43,071 bases of DNA from an uncultured Faecalibaculum sp. GTDB lineage: Bacteria; Bacillota_I; Bacilli_A; Erysipelotrichales; Erysipelotrichaceae. The position numbers and the translations under genes were made by a program. The stretch spans positions 1 through 43,071 of the forward strand of contig NZ_CAJUPA010000015.1 of NCBI RefSeq assembly GCF_910588395.1. Reading direction: 5' to 3'. The notes under the pieces are model-generated. The model made no database searches. It saw only the letters and a program-made list of their open reading frames with translations, and was not told where the DNA came from. Of the stretch, positions 32,183 through 41,443 are shown piece after piece (position 1 is the first letter of the stretch; each line of letters starts with the position of its first letter).

Positions 32183-34285
32183 ATGGAAAAACTATCCCAG
32201 TTCATCGTGAAGCACAGAAACGCGATCCTTCTTGTCGCCGTGCTTCTGCTGATCCCCAGTATATTTGGATATCTCAATACCCGGGTCAATTACGACCTGC
32301 TCTCCTACCTTCCCAAGGATACGGAAAGCATGAAGGCACAGGATGTCCTGGGGGATGATTTCAATCTTTCCAGCGTGGATATGCTGGTGGTCAACGGCAT
32401 GCCGGAAAAGGATGTGGCGAAGCTCAAGGAGCAGATTCAGGACATCGACGGTGTGGACAAAGTCATCTGGCGGGATTCTGTTCTGGATCTGTCCGTGCCC
32501 AGGGAAGCCATTCCCGACAGCATTCAGGACATGCTCTACAGCGGCGATTCCACCATGCTGATCATCACCTTCAAGGAACCCACAGCCAGTGACCGCACCA
32601 TGGAAGCCATCGCCAGAATCAAGCAGTACTCTCAGATGGACTGCTGGCTGGCAGGGTTCTCCGCCATCACGGAGGACACAAAGGATCTGGTGACAACCGA
32701 GACGCCAGTCTATTCTGCGATTGCCGTGCTTCTGTGTCTGGTGGTTCTCTGCCTGGGACTGGAATCCTGGGTGGCGCCCTTTGTCTTCCTGCTGGGCATT
32801 GCCTTCCCGATCATCTACAACATGGGTACCAACGTGTTCATGGGTGAGATTTCCTACATCACCAAGTCCCTGGCTCTGATCCTGCAGCTGGCGGTCACCA
32901 TGGATTACTCCATCTTCCTGCTTCACAGATATCAGGAGGAAAAAGGAAAGCCGGGTGTGACCAATGAACAGGCAATGGCAGATGCCATCCAGGCCACATT
33001 TGTGTCCATCACCTCTTCTTCCATCACCACCATTGCCGGCTTTCTGGCGCTGTGTTTCATGAGTCTGACCCTGGGCAAGGACATCGGTCTGGTCATGGCC
33101 AAGGGCGTTGTGCTTGGCGTGGCCTGTACGGTGCTGATTCTGCCGGCCCTGATCATGTTCTTCGACAAATGGATCGAGAAGTGGAAACACCCGGTTCTGA
33201 TCCGTCCTGTGAAGAAAGCGCCTGTCTTTGTCACGAAGCACTACAAGGGAATCATCCTTGCTTTCATTCTTCTGTTCATCCCGGCAATCTATGCCCAGGC
33301 AAATGTATCTCAGTACTATGACCTGACAGCCACGCTGCCGGAGGATATGGCCAGCGTGCAGGGAACCACGCAGATGAAGGACAAGTTTGACATGAACACC
33401 ACCCACTTTGTGCTGGTGGATGACAAACGGTCTTCCCGGGACATGCAGGACATGATCAGTCAGATGGAGGATGTGCCGGGTGTCACCAACGTGCTGGCGT
33501 ATGAGAAGTACATCGGACCCGGGGTTCCGGATACATTCGAACCGGCTCAGATCGAAGACATCCTTCACAACGGCGGCCGGCGGCTGGTTGTGGTCAACAG
33601 CGAATACCGCGGGGCCACGGATGAGGAAAACGAACAGCTGGACACACTGCGGGATATCCTGCACAAATACGACAAGAACGGCATGATCGGCGGGGAAGGC
33701 GCGCTGGATGAAGATCTGATCAAAGTCACCAACGTGGACTTCCAGATGGTCAACATCGTATCCGTGATCGCCATCCTGGCCATCATCGCCGTGACCTTCA
33801 AGTCTCTGTCACTGCCCTTCATTCTGGTGCTGGCCATTGAGTTCGCCATCTGCGTGAACATGGGCATTCCCTTCTTCACGCACACCACACTGCCCTTTAT
33901 CGCCAGCATTGTCATTGGCACGATTCAGCTGGGCGCCTGCATCGACTATGCGATTCTGATCACTTCCCGGTTCAAGGAAGAACTGGCCAGAGGTGAAACC
34001 CCTGTCCGGGCGATCCAGATCAGCGTCCAGCGCAGCAGCACATCGATCATTACCAGCGGGCTTTCCTTCTTTGCAGCCTGCACCGGTGTGGCGCTGATTG
34101 CGAAAATGGACATGATTGCCAGCCTCTGCACGCTGCTGGGGCGCGGGGCGCTGATCAGTGTCCTGGTCATTCTCTTCATTCTTCCGGCGCTGCTGCTGGC
34201 CTGCAGCGGGCTGATTTCGAAAACCACCATCGGCTGGCCGAAGCCGGCTGGCAAAGCCGCTGCCGATGGACAGACACAGGCGTAA
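32183..34285 (+). CDS. MMPL/RND-family transporter
   Basis: 700 residues in two similar halves, each a membrane helix, a large extracytoplasmic loop and then five membrane helices. The proton-relay aspartates are seen in TMDYSIFLLHRY (Asp241) and ACIDYAILITSRF (Asp588). The size and sequence fit the small MMPL type found in Firmicutes (YdfJ/YdgH-like), which export lipids, drugs or unknown envelope molecules. It is followed after 37 bases by a gene for a secreted heptad-repeat protein and is probably controlled by the divergent TetR protein. Confidence 0.93.
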   Translation: MEKLSQFIVKHRNAILLVAVLLLIPSIFGYLNTRVNYDLLSYLPKDTESMKAQDVLGDDFNLSSVDMLVVNGMPEKDVAKLKEQIQDIDGVDKVIWRDSVLDLSVPREAIPDSIQDMLYSGDSTMLIITFKEPTASDRTMEAIARIKQYSQMDCWLAGFSAITEDTKDLVTTETPVYSAIAVLLCLVVLCLGLESWVAPFVFLLGIAFPIIYNMGTNVFMGEISYITKSLALILQLAVTMDYSIFLLHRYQEEKGKPGVTNEQAMADAIQATFVSITSSSITTIAGFLALCFMSLTLGKDIGLVMAKGVVLGVACTVLILPALIMFFDKWIEKWKHPVLIRPVKKAPVFVTKHYKGIILAFILLFIPAIYAQANVSQYYDLTATLPEDMASVQGTTQMKDKFDMNTTHFVLVDDKRSSRDMQDMISQMEDVPGVTNVLAYEKYIGPGVPDTFEPAQIEDILHNGGRRLVVVNSEYRGATDEENEQLDTLRDILHKYDKNGMIGGEGALDEDLIKVTNVDFQMVNIVSVIAILAIIAVTFKSLSLPFILVLAIEFAICVNMGIPFFTHTTLPFIASIVIGTIQLGACIDYAILITSRFKEELARGETPVRAIQISVQRSSTSIITSGLSFFAACTGVALIAKMDMIASLCTLLGRGALISVLVILFILPALLLACSGLISKTTIGWPKPAGKAAADGQTQA

Positions 34286-34322
34286 TGCCCTCAGGGACAG
34301 GAAAGGGTCCAGGTCAGTATTT

Positions 34323-36845
34323 ATGAAAAAAGACAGCAAACTGAACATGAGCAGACACTATATTCAGAAAATCGGCTCCGCCATTCTGGCGGCGACCATG
34401 GCAGCGGGCATGATGCCTGCCCGGATCCTGGCGGCGGGTCAGGATGAAAATCCCACGGAGAAGACCGAAACGGTCTATACGGTTCTGAATCCGGATGGAT
34501 CCGTGGACAGCACCATCGTGTCCGCCTGGCTGCACGATGACGACGGACTTCACAATGTGAAGGAAGACCTGCAGCTGAAAAACGTCGAAAATGTCAAAGG
34601 GGACGACAAGCCTTCCGTCTCCGGCAGCACCTATACCTGGAACAGCCAGGAAACGGACATCTGGTACAAAGGCGATGCCACCCGGCAGCTGCCGGTTGCC
34701 GTGAAGATTTCCTACAAGCTGGATGGCAAAGACATCAAACCGGAGCAGCTGGCGGGCAAAAGCGGGAAACTGGCGATCCGCATCAGCTTTACGAACAACG
34801 TCGGGCGGCAGGTGAACCTGAACGGCAAGACTGTCACGATTCATCCGTCTTTCCTGGCTGGGGGCATGATGGACATGGATGCGGAGAACTGCAAAAACGT
34901 CAAATGCAGTCAGGGCAAGATTGTTTCCGACGGCACCAATGAATTCCTGGCTTTTGCCGCGGTTCCCGGTCTGGAGGAAACCATGAAGGAAGCCGGTCTG
35001 TCGGATATGGCCAGCGATCTGGACATTTCCGATGACATTGAAATCACGGCAGATGTGAAGGACTATGATCCGGCGAGTCTCATGATGGCCATGACCAATG
35101 ATCTGGATCTGGAAGAGATTCCGCAGCTTGGGTCCATCAGCGAGCTCACCGGCGGTGTGAAGCAGCTGTATGATGCGAGTCTGCAGCTGGAAGACGGTTC
35201 CCGGCAGCTGTACGAAGGGACTTCCCAGCTGAAAACCGGCATTGAACCGCTGAGTTCGGCTCTGCCCCAGATCACGCAGCTGGGGGATGCAGCCACGCAG
35301 CTGCACGATGGTTCATCCCGCCTGAAGGACGGGCTGCTGGCTTACACAGCCGGTGAAGAGCAGCTGGCTGCCGGCACAAAACAGCTGTATGGAATCACCG
35401 ATGGCATTTCCCGGGTGCAGGGCAGCGTGTCCAGCACGGATGGCTCCATGATGACACTGAAAAAAGGCAGCGAGTCGCTGGCGGCAGGTCTGAAGCAGCT
35501 GGAGGGATCTGTCAGCGCCATGGATGCCAGCGGTGTCACCCAGCTTCTGTCCGGAGCCAGAACGCAGCTGGAAGCCATGCAGCAGACAGTGGACAGGGAC
35601 CGGCAGGTGCTGGGCGGTCTGCAGTCTTCCATGTCTCAGGCAAATGCTTCCCTGGAACAGCTGGAGCAGGCGATGCCCCAGTTTGAAGCGGCTGCCAAAG
35701 ACGCTGCGGCGCAGATGCAGACCATTTCCGCCACGATTGCGGAAGACAACAAAACCATCGCCGGCAGTCAGGCGCAGCTGGATGCGGCGAAGCAGACCGT
35801 GACAGCACAGCTGGATGCGGCGATTGCGGCACTGACCTCCGCCAAAACCGCCATCAGCGATGCAGCTGCAGCCACAAATGCCAGTACACAGCAGGCGGCG
35901 GATGCCACCAACGCTTCGATTCAGCAGGCCATCAGCGATGCCAACAGCGTGCTGCCTGCCGACAAACAGATCAGTACCGGCAGCCAGGCTGCTGCCAGCC
36001 AGGCTGTGGCGGACACCTCTGAAATTGATGCCCAGATTGCCGCACTGGAAGCAGCGAAGCAGGAGGTTGCGGGTGTGAAGGACCTCAGTTCCCTGAAGGA
36101 GCTGGACGGCACACAGCTGATGACAGACCTGCAGGGCATCCAGAGCATGCTGCAGCAGGTATCCGGGACCTTGACGCCCATGGCAGCACAGCTTGACGAA
36201 GCCGGCAAGGCGCTGGATGGACTGGATCAGGATCTGAGCTCTTCCATTCAGACGCTGGATGCCATGGAGCAGCAGATCCAGGGTGTGAAACTGCCGGAAA
36301 ACCTGGACGCGCTGAAAGCCGGCGTGGCACAGCTTTCAGCCGGTGCTGATTCTCTGAACACCGGCGTCAGTGCCCTGGAAACGGGACTGGCCCAGCTGCA
36401 GACCCAGGCTGGTGCAGCCCTGGATCAGGTGAATGCCGGTGCAGATCAGCTCAGTGCCAACAATGAAGCACTGAAGCAGGGGGCTTCGGCTCTGGAAGCC
36501 GGCACCGGTCAGCTGGAAAGTCAGAAAGGCAAACTGTCCCAGCTGGGCAGCGGCCTCAGCGAGCTGACTTCCGCGGTGGATCAGCTCAACAGCGGCGCCA
36601 GCCAGCTGTATGATGGCAACCGCGAGTTTGTGCAGTCCGGCACGAAGAAACTCAATGACAGCGTAGGCATTGCGGCTCAGGATCTGGAAGTCTTCCGGGC
36701 ACTGGCATCGGATGTCCGGAATCTGAATGCAGACTACGAAGTCTTTGCCGGCGCACCGGAAGGTGCTGAAACCCGGACCATGTATGTGTTCCGGACAGCG
36801 GATATCAAAAACGACGACAGCAGCGACGCAGAAAGCAGCAACTGA
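34323..36845 (+). CDS. Secreted heptad-repeat (YhgE-like, xxxLxxG) protein
   Basis: 840 residues. A signal peptide (about 14-39, ending RILAAG) is followed by a beta-rich domain (about 45-275; contains WYKGDATRQLPVAVKISY, LAIRISFTNN). The rest (about 285-805) consists of helical xxxLxxG heptads such as LYDASLQLEDGSRQLYEGTS and LSAGADSLNTGVSALETG, with an inner coiled coil rich in Ala, Gln and Asp (about 415-590). These repeats are known from the YhgE/Pip proteins, but the C-terminal membrane domain of YhgE is absent and no other anchor is seen. Being directly downstream of an MMPL transporter, it is a probable external partner. ATG 34323 is preferred over the frame start inside the MMPL gene. 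A terminator follows. Confidence 0.85.
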   Translation: MKKDSKLNMSRHYIQKIGSAILAATMAAGMMPARILAAGQDENPTEKTETVYTVLNPDGSVDSTIVSAWLHDDDGLHNVKEDLQLKNVENVKGDDKPSVSGSTYTWNSQETDIWYKGDATRQLPVAVKISYKLDGKDIKPEQLAGKSGKLAIRISFTNNVGRQVNLNGKTVTIHPSFLAGGMMDMDAENCKNVKCSQGKIVSDGTNEFLAFAAVPGLEETMKEAGLSDMASDLDISDDIEITADVKDYDPASLMMAMTNDLDLEEIPQLGSISELTGGVKQLYDASLQLEDGSRQLYEGTSQLKTGIEPLSSALPQITQLGDAATQLHDGSSRLKDGLLAYTAGEEQLAAGTKQLYGITDGISRVQGSVSSTDGSMMTLKKGSESLAAGLKQLEGSVSAMDASGVTQLLSGARTQLEAMQQTVDRDRQVLGGLQSSMSQANASLEQLEQAMPQFEAAAKDAAAQMQTISATIAEDNKTIAGSQAQLDAAKQTVTAQLDAAIAALTSAKTAISDAAAATNASTQQAADATNASIQQAISDANSVLPADKQISTGSQAAASQAVADTSEIDAQIAALEAAKQEVAGVKDLSSLKELDGTQLMTDLQGIQSMLQQVSGTLTPMAAQLDEAGKALDGLDQDLSSSIQTLDAMEQQIQGVKLPENLDALKAGVAQLSAGADSLNTGVSALETGLAQLQTQAGAALDQVNAGADQLSANNEALKQGASALEAGTGQLESQKGKLSQLGSGLSELTSAVDQLNSGASQLYDGNREFVQSGTKKLNDSVGIAAQDLEVFRALASDVRNLNADYEVFAGAPEGAETRTMYVFRTADIKNDDSSDAESSN

Positions 36846-36862
36846 CCGGATGCAGCTGCAGG

Positions 36863-36888
36863 GGAGGACCGGATGGTCCTCCTTTTTT
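36863..36888 (+). terminator. Intrinsic terminator
   Basis: Perfect eight-base arms GGAGGACC (36863-36870) and GGTCCTCC (36875-36882) with a four-base loop and six Ts. Confidence 0.88.
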
Positions 36889-37016
36889 GCGGCTGCCACC
36901 TCAGCCACGGATGATGCCCCGGCATTCAGCCGCAGGCTGACATCGGCCAGCGGAAACCGGCGGGGCACAGATGACACTCAGCCGTACCTTTTGTACCGGG
37001 AAGCGGAAATCACAGA

Positions 37017-37022
37017 TATAAT
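37017..37022 (+). promoter_or_regulatory. -10 box of an apparently leaderless transcript
   Basis: TATAAT followed by six bases and ATG 37029. No ribosome-binding site is present. A possible -35 TTGTAC (36991-36996) is 20 bases away. Confidence 0.55.
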
Positions 37023-37028
37023 GGAACC

Positions 37029-38480
37029 ATGCGAATTGAGAACAGACGGCCGGAGGGCCGGAGACATACACAATCAGGGAAAGTCCGAAGACGGAAAAAA
37101 CGCCGTCTGTCGGCGTATGGCTGGGTGCTGCTGGTGATCCTGCTGGCACTTTGTGCAGTGGGGGGATACTGGTGGTTTACCAGGCCGGGTCCGGTGGAGA
37201 AACTGGATCTGACGGTGCTGGAGACCAGTGACAGGAAAGCGGTGAAGGAGGGCGTGCGGACGGATTTTTCCGAAGACGAGGTGTATCCTTTGCGGGATTA
37301 CGCATTTCTGGGAGAAACCCTGACGCTGTATCAGAATCCCTATGATCCGGTGCAGACCGATCCGACTCTGGGAAAGAACGTGATGCTGCGCAATATTGTT
37401 ACCGGAGAGGAATTCACGTATACCTTCGGAGGCGGGGGAGATCTGGGAATTCAGACCGGGGATCTGCCGGAGGGAGTCTATGAACTGTATCTGTATGAGC
37501 AGTACGACAGGAAGCGGCTGTATTTTGAGGAAGCGCTGCAGTCGCAGCCGCTGGAGGACATACGGCGGAATCAGCAGGTGAAATCCGTGGTGCTGGATGC
37601 CGGCAGGGATATCCTGGCGGATTATGATGTAGCGCTGGACCGCAACTATGCGTTTCTGGTGGTGACTGACCAGGTGCCCCGGGTGAAGACCGTGGATGTG
37701 GTGCTGGATCCCGGCGGGAACCTGTACAATGAGCTGACGGGTGTGACGGATACCGGTGCCGAGTATCAGGGTACGAATGAAGCGCAGCTGGCGATGGAGC
37801 TGGCGGATCTGGTGGCAGCCAGGCTGGAGGCAGCCGGGCTGAAGGTGTCCTATACCCGGGAAGATGATGACATTGCGGGGTATTACGGAGATGCAGGCCG
37901 GGCAGCGGCGGGATACAGCCGGCAGGGCAAGGTGTTCCTGTCTCTGGTGATGGCGGAAGATGGCGGGGCAAGACCCTGGTTTCTGACCAGTCCGTTTGTG
38001 TCCGGGAGCCTGCCTTCCAGAATGGCGTACAGCCTGCGGCAGCTGGGTGTCGAGCTGACGGACGTGAATGCCGATGCACCGGATGCGGCGGTGGGATATG
38101 ATGCCCGGCAGCAGAATGAGGACTGGAGCTACAATCAGTTTTCGATGACGCCGGCGATCCGGGAAACCGGCGGCAAGATCACCTGGGCGGGACAGAGCGG
38201 TGTGATCACCGGCAATCAGATGTATCAGAACGCAGCGGGCATGTACCCGGTGCAGTTTGTGTTTGGGAATGCGGACAGCGAAGATTCCATGGCGTATTAC
38301 CTGGCGCATAAGGAGCAGATTGCCGATGGACTGGCGCAGGGCATTCTGGATTACTATGGGATCGAGATGCCGGCCGGGGATGAGGATGCCCAGGCATACG
38401 GCGGGTCCACCGGAACGGCACAGCAGCCGGTTTCCGGGCAGAAAGCCGGGGAAGAGACGGAGAACACCGCAGAGAAATAA
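37029..38480 (+). CDS. Membrane-anchored amidase_3-fold protein with lost catalytic residues
   Basis: 483 residues. A very basic cytoplasmic N-terminus (residues 1-28) and one membrane segment (about 30-50) precede a beta-rich region (about 55-220). Residues about 221-450 follow the N-acetylmuramoyl-L-alanine amidase (Amidase_3) pattern: TVDVVLDPGG for VxLDPGHGG, NEAQLAMELADLVAARLEAAG for the helix with the zinc-binding Glu (Glu251), VSYTRE, FLSLVMAE for FxSIHAN, and a closing VQFVFGNADSED for the VLVExGF strand. Two zinc histidines and the catalytic Glu therefore appear replaced. It may bind peptidoglycan or regulate other amidases. The C-terminus is a polar Gln/Thr/Glu tail. It has no ribosome-binding site and appears leaderless. 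Confidence 0.75.
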   Translation: MRIENRRPEGRRHTQSGKVRRRKKRRLSAYGWVLLVILLALCAVGGYWWFTRPGPVEKLDLTVLETSDRKAVKEGVRTDFSEDEVYPLRDYAFLGETLTLYQNPYDPVQTDPTLGKNVMLRNIVTGEEFTYTFGGGGDLGIQTGDLPEGVYELYLYEQYDRKRLYFEEALQSQPLEDIRRNQQVKSVVLDAGRDILADYDVALDRNYAFLVVTDQVPRVKTVDVVLDPGGNLYNELTGVTDTGAEYQGTNEAQLAMELADLVAARLEAAGLKVSYTREDDDIAGYYGDAGRAAAGYSRQGKVFLSLVMAEDGGARPWFLTSPFVSGSLPSRMAYSLRQLGVELTDVNADAPDAAVGYDARQQNEDWSYNQFSMTPAIRETGGKITWAGQSGVITGNQMYQNAAGMYPVQFVFGNADSEDSMAYYLAHKEQIADGLAQGILDYYGIEMPAGDEDAQAYGGSTGTAQQPVSGQKAGEETENTAEK

Positions 38481-38524
38481 GCCCGCAGTCTGCGGGATGA
38501 AAACACGGAAATGAGGTGCAGGAG

Positions 38525-40393
38525 ATGAAGCTGCAGATCAGCGACGGATACAAGAGCTTCGGCGCGTTTGATATTCTGGAAGGCGCCGGGCTGCAGGTGA
38601 AAGCCAGCGAGAAAATCGGGCTGGTGGGACGCAATGGAGCGGGAAAGACGACTTTGCTGAAGATCATGGCCGGGGAGGAAGATCTGGACAGAGGTCAGGT
38701 CATTGTGCCAAAGGACATCCGGGTGGGGACGCTGAGTCAGATCACCTTCGGAGATCTGGGGAAAACGGTCCATGAGGCGCTGCTGGAGGTGTTTGAACCG
38801 CTGAAGCAGCTGGAGCGCCAGATGGAGGATCTGACACAGGTGCTGGAGTCAGATCCCAGCCAGAGCAACCTGGAGAAATTCGACCGGCTCCAGACGGAAT
38901 ACCAGGCAAAGGGCGGCTATGAATACGAAAAGGAGCTGCAGACGGTGTTTCATCATTTCGGGTTTGCGCCGGAGGAACTGGAGAAGAGACTGTCTGAGTT
39001 CTCCAGCGGGCAGCGGACACGGATCGGACTGGTGAAACTGCTGCTGTCCAAGCCGGATGTGCTGCTGCTGGATGAGCCCACCAACCATCTGGACATTGAC
39101 TCCATTGAATGGCTGGAGGGGTATGTGAAGCGCTATCCCGGTGCGGTGGTCATTGTCAGCCACGACCGGATGTTTCTGGATCATGTGGTGGATGAAATTG
39201 CCGAGATTGAATTCGGAAAAGTCCGGGTGTGGCCGGGCAGTTACACGCAGTTTGTGAAGGCGAAGGAAGACTGGCTTCAGAAGAACCACGAGGCCTATAT
39301 GCGGCAGCAGGAACAGATCCGGAACATGGAGGCGCTGATTGAGAAGTTCCGCTACAAGAAAAACAAAGCGGCGTTTGCCCAGAGCAAGATCAAACAGCTG
39401 GACCGGATGGAAAAAATCGAGGATTCCAGAAGCGACCGGAGCCGGATGAAAGCCCGGTTCACCGCCGGGAGACCCGGCGGCAGGCGGGTGCTGGAGACCG
39501 AACATCTGAAAGCCGGCTACGACAGTGTGCTGGCGGATGCCACGCTGACACTGATGAAAGGCGAACGGCTGGGGATCGTGGGTCCCAATGGCACGGGGAA
39601 ATCCACATTCATGAAAACCATTGCCGGCAGGCTGGCTCCGCTGTCGGGAACCTTCCGCTGGGGGCACCAGATCGATCTGGGGTATTTTGATCAGGATACG
39701 GCGCAGGATACCGGGACGGGAACGGTGATCGATGAATTGTGGGATGTGGCACCGGATGCGACGCAGACGGAGATCCGCAGCACACTGGCAAGTTTTCTGT
39801 TCACGCAGGACGAAGTGTTCAAGGATGTCTCGGACATCTCAGGCGGCGAGCGGGTCAGGCTGGCGCTGGCAAAACTGATGCTGGCGCACGACAATGTGCT
39901 GCTGCTGGACGAGCCCACCAACCATCTGGATATTCCCGCCAGAGAGGCGCTGGAGGATTCTCTGAAGGATTATGACGGCACGGTGATTTTTGTGAGTCAC
40001 GACCGGATGTTTCTGGACAAGTCCGCCACGAAGATTCTGGAGATCCGGGACGGGAAGACCACGCTGTATGATGGCAGCTATGCTCAGTATCTGGAAGGAG
40101 CGGCAGCGCCTGTGAAGGAAGAGGTCCGGGAAGAGAAAAAGCCTGAAGCCCGGGTTTCTTTCCAGGATCAGAAAGCTTTGAAGAACCGGATCCGCAAGCT
40201 GGAAGAGCTGATTGCCCGGGAAGAAGAGAAGCTGGAGACGATGCGGGAGCTGCGCTATGAGCCGGAGTATTATCAGGATTACCGGAAGATGGAGGAACTG
40301 GATGCGCAGATCGACGATCAGCACAATGTGATTGCCGGTCTGTACCGGGAGTGGGAGGAGAAACTGGCTCTGGCTGAAGAAGCGGAGGAGTGA
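38525..40393 (+). CDS. ABC-F family ATPase
   Basis: 622 residues, two ABC domains and no membrane segment. Domain 1 has Walker A GRNGAGKTT, signature FSSGQRTR and Walker B LLLDEPTNHLD. Domain 2 has GPNGTGKST, SGGERVR and LLLDEPTNHLD. The linker between them (about 240-315) is the charged ribosome-contacting arm, and the C-terminal region (about 535-622) is a coiled coil. ABC-F proteins act on the ribosome, either in translation quality control or in antibiotic protection; this one is closest in layout to the YdiF/Uup housekeeping type. ATG 38525 is preferred over GTG 38516 because AGGTG lies six bases upstream. Confidence 0.93.
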   Translation: MKLQISDGYKSFGAFDILEGAGLQVKASEKIGLVGRNGAGKTTLLKIMAGEEDLDRGQVIVPKDIRVGTLSQITFGDLGKTVHEALLEVFEPLKQLERQMEDLTQVLESDPSQSNLEKFDRLQTEYQAKGGYEYEKELQTVFHHFGFAPEELEKRLSEFSSGQRTRIGLVKLLLSKPDVLLLDEPTNHLDIDSIEWLEGYVKRYPGAVVIVSHDRMFLDHVVDEIAEIEFGKVRVWPGSYTQFVKAKEDWLQKNHEAYMRQQEQIRNMEALIEKFRYKKNKAAFAQSKIKQLDRMEKIEDSRSDRSRMKARFTAGRPGGRRVLETEHLKAGYDSVLADATLTLMKGERLGIVGPNGTGKSTFMKTIAGRLAPLSGTFRWGHQIDLGYFDQDTAQDTGTGTVIDELWDVAPDATQTEIRSTLASFLFTQDEVFKDVSDISGGERVRLALAKLMLAHDNVLLLDEPTNHLDIPAREALEDSLKDYDGTVIFVSHDRMFLDKSATKILEIRDGKTTLYDGSYAQYLEGAAAPVKEEVREEKKPEARVSFQDQKALKNRIRKLEELIAREEEKLETMRELRYEPEYYQDYRKMEELDAQIDDQHNVIAGLYREWEEKLALAEEAEE

Positions 40394-40483
40394 GCTCTGC
40401 CGGCCGTTCTGTCATTCAGACATCACAATCATCAGCTGCAGGTGCCGGGCGACAGGCCCTGGCACAGTGCGGCATGCAGGAAA

Positions 40484-40548
40484 AAAGAGAAACCGGTTCA
40501 CCCTCATGACCTGTGTTCAGTGTCGTGAGGATGGATCAGTTTCTCTTT
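40484..40548. terminator. Long bidirectional hairpin between ABC-F and GIY-YIG genes
   Basis: Arms at 40484-40510 and 40522-40548 pair at 22 of 27 positions with an 11-base loop; the outer ten bases (AAAGAGAAAC / GTTTCTCTTT) are perfect. The five mismatches are all transitions, so some can form G-U pairs. The right arm covers the last codons of the GIY-YIG gene. Confidence 0.65.
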
Positions 40549-40764
40549 CTGTTTTCTGGTCAGCTGCTTGATCTCCCATTCCCGGCGCATGGCTTCCTGC
40601 CTGGTGGAAAACCGCTCGGAATGGACGATCCGGACAGGGCGCCGGCTGCGGGTGTATCTGGCTCCTGTGCCGGCGTTGTGGGCAGCGATACGGCGGTCCA
40701 GGTCTTTGGTCCACCCAGTGTAGTAGCTGCCGTCGGCACACTGTACGATATATACAAAAGCCAT
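40504..40764 (-). CDS. GIY-YIG nuclease-like protein (UPF0213/YhbQ type)
   Basis: 86 residues consisting of one GIY-YIG domain: FVYIVQCADGSYYTGWT (Tyr pair as in GIY...YIG), DLDRRIAAHNAGTGARYTR with the catalytic-type Arg, and EAMRREWEIKQLTRKQKEKL with the metal-binding Glu. Small single-domain proteins of this kind are common and of unclear function, perhaps DNA repair. The start is uncertain: ATG 40764 begins the domain, while ATG 40779 and 40812 are in frame; none has a good ribosome-binding site. It may depend on readthrough from lepB, whose stop is 41 bases upstream. Confidence 0.85.
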   Translation of the reverse strand: MAFVYIVQCADGSYYTGWTKDLDRRIAAHNAGTGARYTRSRRPVRIVHSERFSTRQEAMRREWEIKQLTRKQKEKLIHPHDTEHRS

Positions 40765-40804
40765 GTCGTCGGGCATGGCTTTATCAGGGCAGAAACCGCC
40801 GGGT

Positions 40805-41431
40805 TTATGCATGGTAGCCAAAACGGGAGAAGGGAAATAGAACCATGAAGTCCTTGGCCAGGATGTCTTCTTTCTTCACCGGACCGGTTTCCCGGGAATC
40901 CATGGAAATCGGACGGTTGTCCCCCATCAGGAAGTATTCGTCTTCCTGCAGGGTCACGGGACCGAAGCTGTCGTTGAAGTAGCCGTTGGTGTTGTACCAG
41001 TCCTTCGCGAAGGATTCGTCCAGATAGGAGGATTCATCCAGCTTTTCCCCGTTGATATAGATTGTCTCATCTTTGCACTCGATGGTCTCGCCGGGCAGCC
41101 CGATGACCCGTTTGACGACGGAGTAGGTCTTGCCGTCTTCTTCGTTGACCATGTTGGCGGTTACGATATCGCCCCGTTCAATATCTTCCGTAGCCAGAGC
41201 CAGAACATTGGAGAATCCGCGGTCATCGGTCTGCAGGGTTGGATACATGCTGCGTCCGGAGACCACATTGGGTTTGATGACCAGGGAGGTGATCAGGATG
41301 ATGACCACCGAGCAGATCAGAAACGTGCCGATGAAGCTCAGGATCTCTTCAAATATGGTTTTTTCGTCTTCTTCGTTGTATCTGTATTCTGTCTGATGTT
41401 TTACAATTCTTTTCTTTTTCTTTTTAGCCAT
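40805..41431 (-). CDS. lepB: Signal peptidase I
   Basis: 208 residues: lysine-rich cytoplasmic start, one membrane segment (about 30-52), then the type I signal peptidase core. The catalytic Ser61 lies in SGRSMYPTL and the general base Lys107 in YSVVKRVIGLPGE. The later boxes GDNRPISMDSRETG are present. It cleaves signal peptides outside the membrane. An extended -10 box (TGG then TAAAAT on the minus strand, 41443-41438) ends six bases before ATG 41431, with no ribosome-binding site, so it looks leaderless. Confidence 0.95.
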   Translation of the reverse strand: MAKKKKKRIVKHQTEYRYNEEDEKTIFEEILSFIGTFLICSVVIILITSLVIKPNVVSGRSMYPTLQTDDRGFSNVLALATEDIERGDIVTANMVNEEDGKTYSVVKRVIGLPGETIECKDETIYINGEKLDESSYLDESFAKDWYNTNGYFNDSFGPVTLQEDEYFLMGDNRPISMDSRETGPVKKEDILAKDFMVLFPFSRFGYHA

Positions 41432-41437
41432 GCCATG

Positions 41438-41443
41438 ATTTTA
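41438..41443 (-). promoter_or_regulatory. Extended -10 box of lepB, apparently leaderless
   Basis: TAAAAT on the minus strand preceded by TGG, six bases before ATG 41431. Confidence 0.5.

Noticed and set aside
38481..38495. Hairpin GCCCGCA / TGCGGG after the amidase-fold gene as a terminator
   Set aside because: The stem is good but there is no T tract; transcription may continue into the ABC-F gene.
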